From the NCBI GenBank assembly GCA_036266995.1, contig DATAWX010000043.1, positions 1-64,000 of the forward strand: 64,000 nucleotides of DNA, in the 5' to 3' direction. Shown in pieces: positions 17,033 through 26,322 of this stretch (positions are counted from its first letter, which is position 1; each line of letters opens with the position of its first letter). Under the pieces are notes generated by a model. The model saw only the letters and a list, made by a program, of their open reading frames with translations, was not told the origin of the DNA and searched no databases. The DNA comes from GCA-003244245 sp036266995 (lineage in GTDB: Bacteria > Actinomycetota > Actinomycetes > Mycobacteriales > Pseudonocardiaceae). The translations under genes and the position numbers were made by a program.

Positions 17033-17893
17033 TCACGGGATGCGTCCCTGACGAAACAGATCCTGCAACGCTGCGGCCGCCGGTTCGCAGGCCGCAGTCT
17101 CACCCAGTGGGTGCGATACCGCGCCGGGCACGACCGGTTGCGGGCCGTCGGCCCGGTAACAGCTCACTCGCCGCCACCCGCCGTCGGCGTCCGGCACCAT
17201 CAGCGCGGCCACTGGATGAAGCTGTTCTGGCCGCAGCGGCACCGACGCACTCTCGGCCATCACCCGGCTCAGCGCCACGGCGCCCCGTTCATCCGATCGG
17301 CGCGGACCGCCCGGCAGCCGCAGTCCCGCCGGGGTGGGGAGCAGGGTCAGGCTGGAGCCGCCGATCCGCAGCCACGCGACCTCGGCACGCACCGCGCCGC
17401 CTCCGTTGGGTCGCCAGGCGGCGAGTTGATCCAGCAACTCGACCGGATTGCCGGCCCGCATCAGTGGCGCGGCAGGCAGACCGGCCCGATCCAACGCGTC
17501 AAGCTGTTCGGCGAGCGGATCGAGCAGGCCAGCCGGATCCAGCACGCCACAGGGTTTGTCGCTCAACCCCAGCGCCTGCTCGGTGAGCAGCATGAGCAGA
17601 TCGGCCAACACGTCGATCCCGCCGGGCAGCACCACCACAGCGTCAGACAGCAGCCGCACCGCGTCCACCCGTCCGACCGGCCCGTCCACCGCCCGCCGGT
17701 CGGTGGCACGAGTGCCCGGTTCAGCACCCCGGGGGATGACCTCCACAACATCAGATCCCGGCCCGCCGGTATCGAATGCGACCGGCCCGGCAACCCCGAG
17801 CACCAGCCCCCAACATCGGCGACCGAGCTCGGTTTCCAACTGCCGGACGACACCGTCGACCGATGCAGCGCCTCCGAGAATGCCGATCCGCAC
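17033..17893 (-). CDS. LOG-like Rossmann domain fused to a degenerate Nudix domain
   Basis: A 286-residue two-domain protein. Residues 1-160 resemble the LOG (TIGR00730) Rossmann fold: MRIGILGGAAS at the start, then AVVVLPGGIDVLADLL at 86-100, where family members normally have PGGxGTxxE. Residues 165-280 resemble a Nudix fold: LRLPGGPRRSDERGAVALSRVMAES keeps the Nudix spacing G196-x5-E202-x7-R210, but the REUxEExGU core reads RVMAESASV. Both catalytic signatures are thus altered, suggesting a nucleotide-binding or sensor role rather than a cytokinin-type phosphoribohydrolase or pyrophosphohydrolase. It ends 8 bp from the convergent guaB1 stop. The Nudix assignment is from motif spacing only. 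Confidence 0.65.
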   Translation of the reverse strand: MRIGILGGAASVDGVVRQLETELGRRCWGLVLGVAGPVAFDTGGPGSDVVEVIPRGAEPGTRATDRRAVDGPVGRVDAVRLLSDAVVVLPGGIDVLADLLMLLTEQALGLSDKPCGVLDPAGLLDPLAEQLDALDRAGLPAAPLMRAGNPVELLDQLAAWRPNGGGAVRAEVAWLRIGGSSLTLLPTPAGLRLPGGPRRSDERGAVALSRVMAESASVPLRPEQLHPVAALMVPDADGGWRRVSCYRADGPQPVVPGAVSHPLGETAACEPAAAALQDLFRQGRIP

Positions 17894-18089
17894 ACAGACA
17901 CGTTAGCCCGAATGGCCGTGCAGTGGCGCGCAGTGCCCTCGACAGCAGAACCTGCACCCGTAGAATCGACCGGACCCGGTCCACGAGGAGTGTGACGAAC
18001 TCGGTGCCTGCCGCATCGACGCCCGGTTGTAGTACGTGGCCGGGCTGCGGGCCCGGCCACCCCGACTCACCGCACGCGCGGACAATGTA

Positions 18090-19433
18090 ATGGTTGTCCT
18101 GCGTGATATCTGGGACCTGTTCGGTGGCTTGTTCGGGTTGGCCGCACTGACCGCAGGCACCTTTGTCTTCGTCGCCGGCGAGTTCTCGCTGACCACCCTG
18201 GAACGCAGCACTGTCGACGCGCACGTCCAGCAGGTCGGCGACCGTCGTTCCCGCCAGGTCCAGCACGCTCGCAGCACGCTGTCCTTCCAGCTCTCCGGTG
18301 CTCAGGTCGGCATTACGATCACCACTCTGCTCACCGGGTACGTGGCCCAGCCGGCCATCGCCGGGCTGACCAGACCCGCCTTGCAGGCGCTCGGGCTGCC
18401 CATGAGCGCAGTTGACGGGGTATCTCTGGGACTCGGATTAGCGTTGGCCACCGCGTTGTCGATGGTGTTCGGCGAGCTCGTGCCACAAAATCTCGCCATT
18501 TCCAGACCCCTGCAGACGGCACGGCAGGTCGCTGGAGTGGTCAATGCGTTCTCCATCGGGTTCCGGTGGTTGATTTCCACATTGAACGGGACAGCTAACT
18601 GGATTGTCCGCCGGCTGGGCATCGAACCGGCCGAGGATCTGCGCTCCGCCCGTTCACCGCAGGAGCTCGGTTCGTTGGTTCGTAGCAGCGCCGCGCAGGG
18701 GACGCTGGATGAGGGAACCGCCACCCTGCTGGATCGTTCGCTGCGCTTCGGTGAGCGCACCGCTGAGGAGTTGATGACGCCTCGGGTCCGGGTGCAGGCG
18801 CTGCGCGCGGATGAACCGGTACTCGCCCTGGTGGATGCCGCTCGGCGGACCGGACTCTCCCGCTTCCCGGTCTACGGCAGTGACCTCGACGACGTCCGCG
18901 GCGTTGTGCACGTCAAGCAGGCCTTCGCGGTGCCGGCCGAGCTGCGCGAGGCGTCCCTGGTCGGCGCGCTGGCCAGCACGGTCCCCATTGTGCCGAGCTC
19001 ACTCGACGGCGATGCGCTGCTCGACCGGTTGCGGGGCCAGGGTCTTCAACTCGCGATCGTGGTCGACGAGTACGGCGGTACCGCGGGCATCGTCACCCTC
19101 GAGGACCTGGTGGAGGAGATCGTCGGCGACGTCCGCGACGAGCACGATCCGCAGGAGGTCTCCCAGGTTCGAGCACTGGACGAGCAGAGCTGGATCATCT
19201 CCGGGCTGCTGCGGGCCGACGAGGTGGCCGATGCGGTGGGATTCGTGATGCCCGAAGGCGACTACGAGACCGTGGCCGGCCTAGTGCTGGAACGGCTGGG
19301 CCGAATTCCTGACGTCGGCGACGAGGTCCAGCTCGACGGATGGCGGCTGACCGTGCTGCGGATGGACCGCCGTCGCATCGCGGAGCTGCGGCTCACCCGG
19401 ACCGCGGTCGCTGAGCAGGCGACGCAGCCGTGA
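18090..19433 (+). CDS. CNNM/CorC-type membrane protein (DUF21-CBS-CorC_HlyC), first of a pair
   Basis: About 447 residues. The N-terminal DUF21 region has four membrane segments (GLFGLAALTAGTFVFVAGEFSL; GAQVGITITTLLTGYVAQP; LGLALATALSMVFGELVPQNLA; and a fourth near residue 160). Then come a CBS pair (RVQALRADEPVLALVDAARRTGLSRFPVYG ... QLAIVVDEYGGTAGIVTLEDLVEEIVGDV) and a C-terminal CorC_HlyC domain. Family members are linked to magnesium/cobalt transport; older names call them haemolysins. Start ATG at 18090 places the first helix correctly. The stop overlaps the next gene by four bases (GTGA). The order matches mycobacterial Rv1842c-Rv1841c. Confidence 0.88.
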   Translation: MVVLRDIWDLFGGLFGLAALTAGTFVFVAGEFSLTTLERSTVDAHVQQVGDRRSRQVQHARSTLSFQLSGAQVGITITTLLTGYVAQPAIAGLTRPALQALGLPMSAVDGVSLGLGLALATALSMVFGELVPQNLAISRPLQTARQVAGVVNAFSIGFRWLISTLNGTANWIVRRLGIEPAEDLRSARSPQELGSLVRSSAAQGTLDEGTATLLDRSLRFGERTAEELMTPRVRVQALRADEPVLALVDAARRTGLSRFPVYGSDLDDVRGVVHVKQAFAVPAELREASLVGALASTVPIVPSSLDGDALLDRLRGQGLQLAIVVDEYGGTAGIVTLEDLVEEIVGDVRDEHDPQEVSQVRALDEQSWIISGLLRADEVADAVGFVMPEGDYETVAGLVLERLGRIPDVGDEVQLDGWRLTVLRMDRRRIAELRLTRTAVAEQATQP

Positions 19434-20482
19434 GTGCCGCCTTACTGCTCGTCGCACTGTTACTGCTGGGCGGTAACGCCTTGTTCGTCGGTGCTGAGTT
19501 CGCCCTGATCAGCGCCCGGCGAGACCGGTTGGAGACGATGGCTAAGCGCGGTGTGCAGCGGGCTAACACGGTGATCCGGGCCGGGGAGAAGCTGCCGCTG
19601 ATGCTGGCCGCGGCACAGCTCGGGATCACCATCTGTTCGCTCGGGCTCGGTTCGCTCGGCGAGCCCGCTGTCGCGCATCTGCTGGAGTGGCTGACCGGTT
19701 CACTCGGTGTCCCCGACGCGGTGCTGCACACCGTCGCGTTCGTCATCTCGCTGGGCGTCGTCACCGTGGCGCACATCCTGCTCGGGGAGATGGTGCCCAA
19801 GAACATCGCGATCGCGGGTCCGGAGCGTACGGCGCTGTGGATGGTGCCGCCGCTGGTCGCCTTCATGCAACTGACCCGACCGGTCATCGCGTTGTTCAGC
19901 CGGGTCGCACGGCTGGTGCTGCGGCTCTTCGGCGTGCAGCCTCGAGACGAGCTGGGCAGCGCCTATAGCCCCGAAGAACTGGCCAATCTGATCGCTGACT
20001 CCAGCCGGGAAGGGCTGCTGGACAGCCAGGAGCACCGCAGGTTGACCCAAACGTTGTCCACCAGGCAGCGCAGCGTCGCCGACCTGGTCATCCCGATATC
20101 CGGGTTGACCACGGTGTCCGCCGAACCGACCCTGGGCGACATCGAGCGCGCCGTCGCGCAGACCGGTTTCTCCCGCTTCCCGCTCCGCGCTGACAAGACG
20201 ACGGGCGACTCGCAACTGGTGGGCTACCTGCACGTCAAAGACGTGCTGAACCTGCTCGGCAGACCCCCGGACACTCCAGTGCCAGCGGGCGTCGTCCGCC
20301 CGCTTCCTGATGTGGCGTCGACCGCCAAGCTCGACGAGGCGCTGGCGCTGCTGCGCCGCTCCAGCAGCCACCTCGCCCGGGTCATCGGTTCCGACGCGAG
20401 CACCCTAGGCGTCGTCGCACTGGAGGACCTGGTCGAGGAATACGTCGGCACAGTCCGCGATGCCACCCACGTCCCGCGCTGA
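19430..20482 (+). CDS. CNNM/CorC-type membrane protein, second of a pair
   Basis: A 350-residue partner of the preceding gene, starting at an overlapping GTG. It has the DUF21 membrane region (LLLVALLLLGGNALFVGAEFALIS; AAAQLGITICSLGLGSLGEP; FVISLGVVTVAHILLGEMVPKNIAIAG) and a CBS pair (ISGLTTVSAEPTLGDIERAV; SHLARVIGSDASTLGVVALEDLVEEYVG). It lacks the C-terminal CorC_HlyC domain of its neighbour, so the two probably work as a heteromer. It ends 15 bp before the convergent gcvP stop. Confidence 0.88.
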   Translation: MSAALLLVALLLLGGNALFVGAEFALISARRDRLETMAKRGVQRANTVIRAGEKLPLMLAAAQLGITICSLGLGSLGEPAVAHLLEWLTGSLGVPDAVLHTVAFVISLGVVTVAHILLGEMVPKNIAIAGPERTALWMVPPLVAFMQLTRPVIALFSRVARLVLRLFGVQPRDELGSAYSPEELANLIADSSREGLLDSQEHRRLTQTLSTRQRSVADLVIPISGLTTVSAEPTLGDIERAVAQTGFSRFPLRADKTTGDSQLVGYLHVKDVLNLLGRPPDTPVPAGVVRPLPDVASTAKLDEALALLRRSSSHLARVIGSDASTLGVVALEDLVEEYVGTVRDATHVPR

Positions 20483-20497
20483 GGTTACCCGCCACTC

Positions 20498-23428
20498 TCA
20501 GGAGTTGAACTCCTCCACCGGCGGGCACGAACACATAAGGTTGCGGTCTCCGTGGGCCTGGTCGATCCGCCGAACCGGCGGCCACACCTTGGCGGCCGTC
20601 CGGCCCATCGGGTAGGCGGCGAGTTCCCGACTGTAGGGGTGGTCCCACTTGTCGACCAGGCAACTCGCGGTGTGCGGCGCACACCGCAGCGGATTGTCGT
20701 CGGCCGGCCACTCCCCCTCGGCGACCCGGTCGATCTCGTCCCGGATCGCGATCATGGCATCGCAGAAACGATCGAGCTCGGCAACGTCTTCGCTCTCGGT
20801 GGGCTCGACCATCAGGGTGCCGGCCACCGGGAAGGACATCGTCGGGGCGTGCAGGCCGTAGTCGGTCAACCGCTTGGCGACGTCCTCCACCGTGACGCCG
20901 GTCGCCTTGGTGATCGGCCGCAGGTCCAAAATGCATTCGTGCGCGACCAGCCCGGCGAGACCGGCTTGCGGCGTCGAACCATCAGCGCAGCTGCCGGTAT
21001 AGAGCACGGGAAAGTGCGGTTCGAGGCGTCGGGCGATGTAGTTAGCCGCCGCCACCGCGGTGAGCGTGGCGCGGCGTAGGCCGTCAGCACCCATCATCCG
21101 GATGTAGGCCCAGCTGATCGGCAGGATCGACGCGCTGCCCCAGGGTGCCGCGGAGACCGGTCCCACCGCAGCGTCGGGTGCCGTCTCCGGGTGCCCGGGG
21201 AGGAACGGGGCCAAGTGGGCTCGCACGCCGATCGGTCCCACTCCCGGGCCGCCGCCACCGTGCGGGATGCAGAACGTCTTGTGCAGGTTGAGGTGGCTGA
21301 CGTCGGCGCCGAAGCGGCCCGGCCGGGCCAATCCGAGCAACGCGTTGAGATTGGCACCGTCGACATAGACCTGTCCTCCGGCATCGTGCACCAGTTCGCA
21401 GACCTGCGTCACCCCGCGCTCGTATACCCCGTGCGTGGACGGATAGGTGATCATGATGGCGGCCAGCTCGGCACCGTGCTTCGCGATCTTCACACGGAGG
21501 TCGTCGAGGTCGACGTCGCCGTTGCGGTCACACCCGACGACCACGACCCGCATCCCGGCCATCACCGCCGACGCCGCGTTGGTGCCATGCGCGCTCGACG
21601 GGATCAGACAGACGTCCCGACCGATCTCACCACGGCTGCGGTGGTAGGCGCGGATCGCCAGCAGACCCGCGAACTCGCCCTGGCTGCCGGCGTTGGGCTG
21701 CAGGCTGACCGCGTCGTATCCGGTGAGTGCGGCCAGCCAGCGCTCCAGGTCACTGACTACCTCGAGCAAGCCCTCGGCGTCTTCCCGCGCCGCGAACGGG
21801 TGCAGGTCGGCGAACTGTGGCCAGCTGATCGGCTCCATCTCCGCGGTGGCGTTGAGCTTCATCGTGCAGGATCCCAGCGGGATCATGCTGCGGTCCAACG
21901 CCACGTCTTTGTCGGCCAGCATGCGCAGGTAGCGCAGCAGCGCCGTTTCGCTGCGGTGGGCGGCGAACACCGGGTGGGTGAGAAACGGTGAGGTTCGCCG
22001 TAACGACCCGGGGATCGCGTCCAGAGTCGCGAGGTCGAGGGCGTCCGGGTCGCCTGCCGGCACGCCGAAGGCCTCCCACACGAGCCGAAGGTGCTCCCGA
22101 GTAGTGGTCTCGGCGCAGTTGATACCGACATGATCGTGGTCGGCCTGCCGCAGGTCCACGCCGGCGGCGCGAGCGGCACGCACCACCTCGGCGGCCCGAC
22201 CGGGCACCTTGGCCAGCACCGTGTCGAAGAACGCATCGAAAACAACCTCGACGCCGCCGTCACGCAACCCTGCCGCGAGCACCGCGGCCATCCGGTGCGC
22301 CCGCCGCGCGATGTCGCGCAGTCCGTCAGGTCCGTGGTAGACCGCATACATTGAGGCCATCACCGCCAGCAGCACCTGAGCGGTGCAGATGTTGCTGTTG
22401 GCCTTGTCCCGACGGATGTGCTGTTCGCGCGTCTGCAGCGCCAAGCGCAACGCCGGCGAGCCGTCGGCGTCGAGGGACACACCGACCAGCCGGCCGGGCA
22501 ACTGGCGCTCCAGCCCACCGCGGACGGCGAGGTAGGCGGCGTGCGGCCCGCCGAAACCCAGCGGCACTCCGAAGCGCTGGGTCGAACCGATCGCGACGTC
22601 GGCGCCGATCTCACCCGGGGGTACCAGCAGAGTCAGCGCTAGCGGGTCGGCTGCGACAGCTACCGCAGCGCCGCGCTGGTGCGCCTGCTCGATCAGCATC
22701 GCGTGGTCGCGCACCGCACCGGAGGCGCCTGGGTAGGACAGCAACACGCCGAAGAACTCGCCGTCCGGAAGCCCGTTCGACAGGTCTACGGCGTCCAGTT
22801 CGATGCCCAACGGTTCGGCGCGCGTGGCCAACACAGCCAGTGTCTGGGGCAAGGTGTCCGCGTCTACCACGAATCGCGATGATGTGACCCGGGCCGCCCT
22901 GCGCAGCAAAGCCATCGCCTCGGCGGCTGCGGTCGCCTCATCGAGCAAGGATGCGTTGGCCAGCGGTAGACCGGTGAGGTCACAGATCATGGTCTGGAAG
23001 TTGAGCAGCGCCTCCAGCCGACCCTGGGAGATCTCCGGTTGGTAAGGCGTGTAGGCGGTGTACCAGGCTGGGTTCTCCAGCACCGAGCGGCGGATCACCG
23101 GTGGTGTCACGGTGCCGTGGTAACCCATCCCGATCATCGGCACCCCGGGGTGGCACCGGGCGGCGCGCTCGCGCAGTTCGGCCAGGGCCTGCACGTCTGT
23201 GGCGGCCGGTGGAAGGTCTCGGACGGTTTCTGGGTCGACACCTTGGTCAAGCAGGCCGGGGTCGAGGACGCCGGGCGGGAGCGCAAGCTGTGCGAGTTGC
23301 TCCAGTGACTCCACACCGATGACATCCAGCATCCTGGCCACCTCGGCCGGACGCGGTCCGATGTGCCGGTCGGCGAACGGGGTGCCGTGTTCCAGCGCGG
23401 ACAGCGAGCGACGATCGGCTGTATTCAT
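20498..23428 (-). CDS. gcvP: Glycine dehydrogenase (decarboxylating), P-protein
   Basis: A full-length single-chain P-protein of about 976 residues. It carries out PLP-dependent decarboxylation of glycine and passes the aminomethyl group to the lipoyl arm of GcvH. The N-terminal half starts FADRHIGPRPAEVARML and includes YTPYQPEISQGRLEALLNFQT. The C-terminal half has the PLP lysine in NLHKTFCIPHGGGGPG, the SSAHGTNAASAVMAG loop and PLGSCTMKLNA. Start ATG at 23428 is chosen over an upstream frame because family N-termini begin close to this point; AAGGAG lies about 13 bases upstream. It stands last in a gene series that includes gcvH, as in mycobacteria (Rv1826-Rv1832). Confidence 0.95.
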   Translation of the reverse strand: MNTADRRSLSALEHGTPFADRHIGPRPAEVARMLDVIGVESLEQLAQLALPPGVLDPGLLDQGVDPETVRDLPPAATDVQALAELRERAARCHPGVPMIGMGYHGTVTPPVIRRSVLENPAWYTAYTPYQPEISQGRLEALLNFQTMICDLTGLPLANASLLDEATAAAEAMALLRRAARVTSSRFVVDADTLPQTLAVLATRAEPLGIELDAVDLSNGLPDGEFFGVLLSYPGASGAVRDHAMLIEQAHQRGAAVAVAADPLALTLLVPPGEIGADVAIGSTQRFGVPLGFGGPHAAYLAVRGGLERQLPGRLVGVSLDADGSPALRLALQTREQHIRRDKANSNICTAQVLLAVMASMYAVYHGPDGLRDIARRAHRMAAVLAAGLRDGGVEVVFDAFFDTVLAKVPGRAAEVVRAARAAGVDLRQADHDHVGINCAETTTREHLRLVWEAFGVPAGDPDALDLATLDAIPGSLRRTSPFLTHPVFAAHRSETALLRYLRMLADKDVALDRSMIPLGSCTMKLNATAEMEPISWPQFADLHPFAAREDAEGLLEVVSDLERWLAALTGYDAVSLQPNAGSQGEFAGLLAIRAYHRSRGEIGRDVCLIPSSAHGTNAASAVMAGMRVVVVGCDRNGDVDLDDLRVKIAKHGAELAAIMITYPSTHGVYERGVTQVCELVHDAGGQVYVDGANLNALLGLARPGRFGADVSHLNLHKTFCIPHGGGGPGVGPIGVRAHLAPFLPGHPETAPDAAVGPVSAAPWGSASILPISWAYIRMMGADGLRRATLTAVAAANYIARRLEPHFPVLYTGSCADGSTPQAGLAGLVAHECILDLRPITKATGVTVEDVAKRLTDYGLHAPTMSFPVAGTLMVEPTESEDVAELDRFCDAMIAIRDEIDRVAEGEWPADDNPLRCAPHTASCLVDKWDHPYSRELAAYPMGRTAAKVWPPVRRIDQAHGDRNLMCSCPPVEEFNS

Positions 23429-23548
23429 CGCGAAGGGGGTGCTCCTTCGGTGCCAGGGCAAAAGCGGCGGGTAACTATCCAGCACGGGATTGCGGCTACG
23501 TCATCTACCGTACCCGTGGAGATCGCGACCGTTGCGCTCCCGGCGCCG

Positions 23549-23570
23549 CGCTGTGACCGGCTACACAGCT
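23549..23570 (-). terminator. Hairpin after the MerR-type regulator
   Basis: GCTGTG and CACAGC enclose an eight-base loop (on the plus strand, GCTGTGACCGGCTACACAGC within 23549-23570), about ten bases past the regulator's stop at 23580. No U tract follows, as is usual in high-G+C actinobacteria. A terminator separating this gene from gcvP is likely. Confidence 0.4.
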
Positions 23571-23579
23571 CAGCGCGCG

Positions 23580-24167
23580 TCAGCTGATTCGACGGGTCCG
23601 TCGGCGCTTGGTCAGCTCGTCCTCCGGAGCTGCCGCGACATGTCCACCATCGGCGCGCTCGGGGGGGAACTGTCTGATCGATCCGGCGATCTCCTTCATC
23701 GCACCACTGACGGCGATGCCGAATACGCCCTGCCCACCCTGCAATAGATCCACCACCTCTTCAGGGGAGGTGCACTCGTAGACCGTGGTGCCATCGCTGA
23801 ACAGCGTGATCCGGGCCAAGTCGTGCACTCCGCGGCGACGCAGGTGCTCGACGGCCACCCGGATGTTCTGCAGCGAGACCCCGGTGTCCAGCAGCCGTTT
23901 GACCACTTTGAGGACCAGGATGTCTTTGAACGAGTACAGCCGTTGGCTGCCGGATCCGGAGGCGCCGCGAATCGAGGGCACAACTAGGTTCGTCCGCGCC
24001 CAGTAGTCGAGCTGACGGTAGGTGATCCCGGCGATCTGGCAGGCCGCTGGGCCCCGGTAGCCGAGCAGCTCGTCGGTCACGCCATGCGGATCAGCCAGAA
24101 CGGAATCAGGGAACAGGGTGCCTTGCGCCGCCGGCTCGCCCGCTGCTCCCTGCGGTCCATCGACCAC
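23580..24167 (-). CDS. MerR-family transcriptional regulator (Rv1830-like)
   Basis: A 195-residue protein. After a short variable start (QGTLFPD) it has a MerR winged helix, YRGPAACQIAGITYRQLDYWARTNLVVPS ... GSGSQRLYSFKDILVLKVVKRLLDTGVSL, then a C-terminal dimer helix and ITLFSDGTTVYECTSPEEVVDLLQGGQGVFGIAVS. The protein is close to mycobacterial Rv1830 in motif order. Start GTG at 24167 follows GGGAGG at five bases' spacing. Genes around it (DUF151, second MerR, garA, gcvH) are in the same order as in mycobacteria. Target genes are not evident from the sequence. Confidence 0.88.
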   Translation of the reverse strand: MVDGPQGAAGEPAAQGTLFPDSVLADPHGVTDELLGYRGPAACQIAGITYRQLDYWARTNLVVPSIRGASGSGSQRLYSFKDILVLKVVKRLLDTGVSLQNIRVAVEHLRRRGVHDLARITLFSDGTTVYECTSPEEVVDLLQGGQGVFGIAVSGAMKEIAGSIRQFPPERADGGHVAAAPEDELTKRRRTRRIS

Positions 24168-24354
24168 CCATGCCTCCCACGCCTTGCGTCGATAGCTCGC
24201 GGGCCACACGGCCCGCAGCGGATCCGACCGTCGGGGCGAATCACACCGGCTCGACTTGCTGTGAGGGTCGACGGTAGGCGTCGATGAGTGGTCGGTCAAT
24301 CCGACGCGCGGAGTCTCACCCTCAACGTCAGCTCAAGGGTAGCTTTCACAGCGT

Positions 24355-24828
24355 TTATGTATCCGCTCCGCGGAAGTCCTCCGGTGACACCGAGTCGAGA
24401 AACTCCCGGAATCTTTCGACCTCGTTCTCCTGTTCGTCGGGAATGATCAGGCCGGCCTCGGATAGCACCGACTCCTCGACGTGGATCGACACCCCCGCCC
24501 GCAGCGCCAGCGCCACCGAGTCGCTGGGTCGGGCAGAAACCCGTACGTTACCGTCGAAGACCAGCTCTGCGAAGAAGGTGCCCTCCTGCAGTTCGGTGAT
24601 CCGAACCTGTTTCAACTCTCTGCCCAGCGCGCTGATCACGTCTTTGAGCAGGTCATGGGTCATGGGTCGGGCCGGTTGGACACCCTGCTGCTCCAACGCG
24701 ATGGCAGTCGCCTCTCCCGATCCGATCCAGATCGGCAGGTAGCGCTCTCCCTCGGTCTCCCGGAGCAACAGAATCGGCTGGTTCGCCGGCAACTCCACCC
24801 GGACCCCGACGACACGCATCTCGCTCAT
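24355..24828 (-). CDS. DUF151 / bifunctional nuclease-family protein (Rv1829-like)
   Basis: A 157-residue protein of the DUF151 fold: MRVVGVRVELPANQPILLLRE, then YLPIWIGSGEATAIALEQQG, RPMTHDLLKDVI and ARPSDSVALALRAGVSIHV with the conserved PSDS motif. The family includes plant bifunctional nucleases; in actinobacteria its function is not settled. Start ATG at 24828 is preceded by a purine-rich GGAGGGAGG. It sits between the two MerR-type regulators, 187 bp upstream of one and 179 bp downstream of the other. Confidence 0.88.
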   Translation of the reverse strand: MSEMRVVGVRVELPANQPILLLRETEGERYLPIWIGSGEATAIALEQQGVQPARPMTHDLLKDVISALGRELKQVRITELQEGTFFAELVFDGNVRVSARPSDSVALALRAGVSIHVEESVLSEAGLIIPDEQENEVERFREFLDSVSPEDFRGADT

Positions 24829-25007
24829 CGCGTTGCGCCTCCCTCCCGCCGCACCCTGCGGTCCGGGTGCCTCGAGGATCGTCGTGCTCGGCGGTGGATT
24901 GGGAACCGGCCATAGCTGCCAGCCCTGTCGAGTGTCCACCATCGCTACCCTCAGACGCTACACGCGGAGCCCTCCCGATGCCGAGCCCCGCAGCGGTCCA
25001 AATTCAC

Positions 25008-25775
25008 TCAGTTCCCGACGACTCCACGCAGCCCGATCTTCACGAGTAAGGCGTGTAGCCGCAACGACAGCACCGCCAACTCCCGAACCACCTCGTCGGC
25101 GCGGGCCCGCGCATCGGGATCTCGCTGCCGGCTCATCGGGGTGACGATCTGCGCCAGCAGGCCCACCTCCCGATCCGCCGACGCGCGGAAGGAGCGTAGG
25201 TGCCGTGGTTCGAGCCCAAAATCGGTCATCGCCCGGGCAGTCCTTGCCACCAGCACCGCATCCGTGTCGTAGAAGCCGGCTGGGCCTGGCCGAACCAGAC
25301 CGAACTGCTCGAGTTCGGTCAGCGCCGCGCGCCCGATGCCGGCGGCGGCGAGCAGTTCCTCCTGCGTCATCCGCGTGGTGTCGACGGCGTCGAGGTCCTC
25401 CGCCCAGCCCGGCGACGTCGCTGCGTCGGGGCGAGCGCTGCCCGGTGGACGCGGCGACCGTAGCCAGCTCACCTCAGAGGGTCTTTCGGCCAGATCCTCA
25501 GGACCACCGCGGTCCATCGCGTCCAGGTGCTGTTTGATGACCCTCAGCGGGAGATAGTGGTCACGCTGGGCGGCAAGCACGTAGCGTAGCCGTTGTACAT
25601 CAGCCGGAGAGAACTGCCGGTAGCCCGCAGCGCTTCGTTCGGGCTGGACAAGCCCCTCGGATTCCAAGAATCTGATCTTGGAGATGGTGACATCGGGGAA
25701 GTCCGTTCGCAGCTGCACGAGCACTGAGCCGATGCTCGCCCCGGAGAGGTCTCCGGAGCGGCCCGGAGTTGTCAC
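25008..25775 (-). CDS. MerR-family transcriptional regulator (Rv1828-like)
   Basis: A 255-residue regulator with N-terminal MerR helix-turn-helix (SIGSVLVQLRTDFPDVTISKIRFLESEGLV ... GYRQFSPADVQRLRYVLAAQRDHYLPLRVIKQHLDAM), a Pro/Ser-rich linker and a C-terminal helical domain (YDTDAVLVARTARAMTDFGLEPRHLRSFRASADRE). In mycobacteria the orthologue Rv1828 binds DNA through this winged helix. The start overlaps the garA stop by four bases (ATGA), so the two are translationally coupled. Confidence 0.9.
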   Translation of the reverse strand: MTTPGRSGDLSGASIGSVLVQLRTDFPDVTISKIRFLESEGLVQPERSAAGYRQFSPADVQRLRYVLAAQRDHYLPLRVIKQHLDAMDRGGPEDLAERPSEVSWLRSPRPPGSARPDAATSPGWAEDLDAVDTTRMTQEELLAAAGIGRAALTELEQFGLVRPGPAGFYDTDAVLVARTARAMTDFGLEPRHLRSFRASADREVGLLAQIVTPMSRQRDPDARARADEVVRELAVLSLRLHALLVKIGLRGVVGN

Positions 25776-26242
25776 CGGGGCCCCTGGTCAGCCCCTCGGT
25801 CCCCGGCGCGCGGACCGGTCAAGAACACCAGCCGAAACTTGCCGATCTGCACCTCGTCACCATTGGCCAGCAGGGCGGTGTCCACCGGCTCGCGGTTGAC
25901 GTACGTGCCGTTGAGGCTGCCGACGTCCACGACCACAAACTCGCCGCCCTCGCGGCGGAACTCGGCGTGCCGACGGGAGACCGTCACGTCGTCGAGGAAG
26001 ATATCGCTTTCCGGATGCCGGCCGGCGCTCGTGGTGGACCTGTCGAGAAGGAATCTCGAACCGGCGTTAGGGCCACGCTTCACCACCAGCAGAGCAGAGC
26101 CTGCAGACAATGCATCGAGGCCGGCAACAGGCGGTGCCGGAGCCTCGACACCCTCGACCTCCGCGAGGAAGTCCGCCCGAAACGTCGATGTCTGCTCCGG
26201 GCCCCGCTCCGGTGGTACACCGGGCCCGTCGTTCGTGCTCAC
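25772..26242 (-). CDS. garA: FHA-domain regulator GarA/OdhI
   Basis: A 156-residue protein with an N-terminal phospho-acceptor region (EQTSTFRADFLAEVEG) and a C-terminal FHA domain: GRHPESDIFLDDVTVSRRHAEFR, VVDVGSLNGTYVNREPV. In mycobacteria and corynebacteria, unphosphorylated GarA/OdhI binds and inhibits 2-oxoglutarate dehydrogenase and also affects glutamate metabolism; phosphorylation by PknG/PknB makes the FHA domain bind its own tail and releases the enzymes. The canonical ETTS motif is shortened to EQTST, but Thr residues remain. Start GTG at 26242 follows GGAGAG at six bases. Confidence 0.92.
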   Translation of the reverse strand: MSTNDGPGVPPERGPEQTSTFRADFLAEVEGVEAPAPPVAGLDALSAGSALLVVKRGPNAGSRFLLDRSTTSAGRHPESDIFLDDVTVSRRHAEFRREGGEFVVVDVGSLNGTYVNREPVDTALLANGDEVQIGKFRLVFLTGPRAGDRGADQGPR

Positions 26243-26322
26243 GCTGGGCTCTCCTTCGCGGGATGGTCGTTGTTGATCGGACCACAACCTATCGTGCCAC
26301 CCGCAGGCCTAGGGACGGAGGT

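Noticed and set aside
20498..23579. Glycine riboswitch upstream of gcvP
   Set aside because: The 150-bp leader shows a hairpin that fits termination of the preceding gene, but no tandem glycine-aptamer motif.
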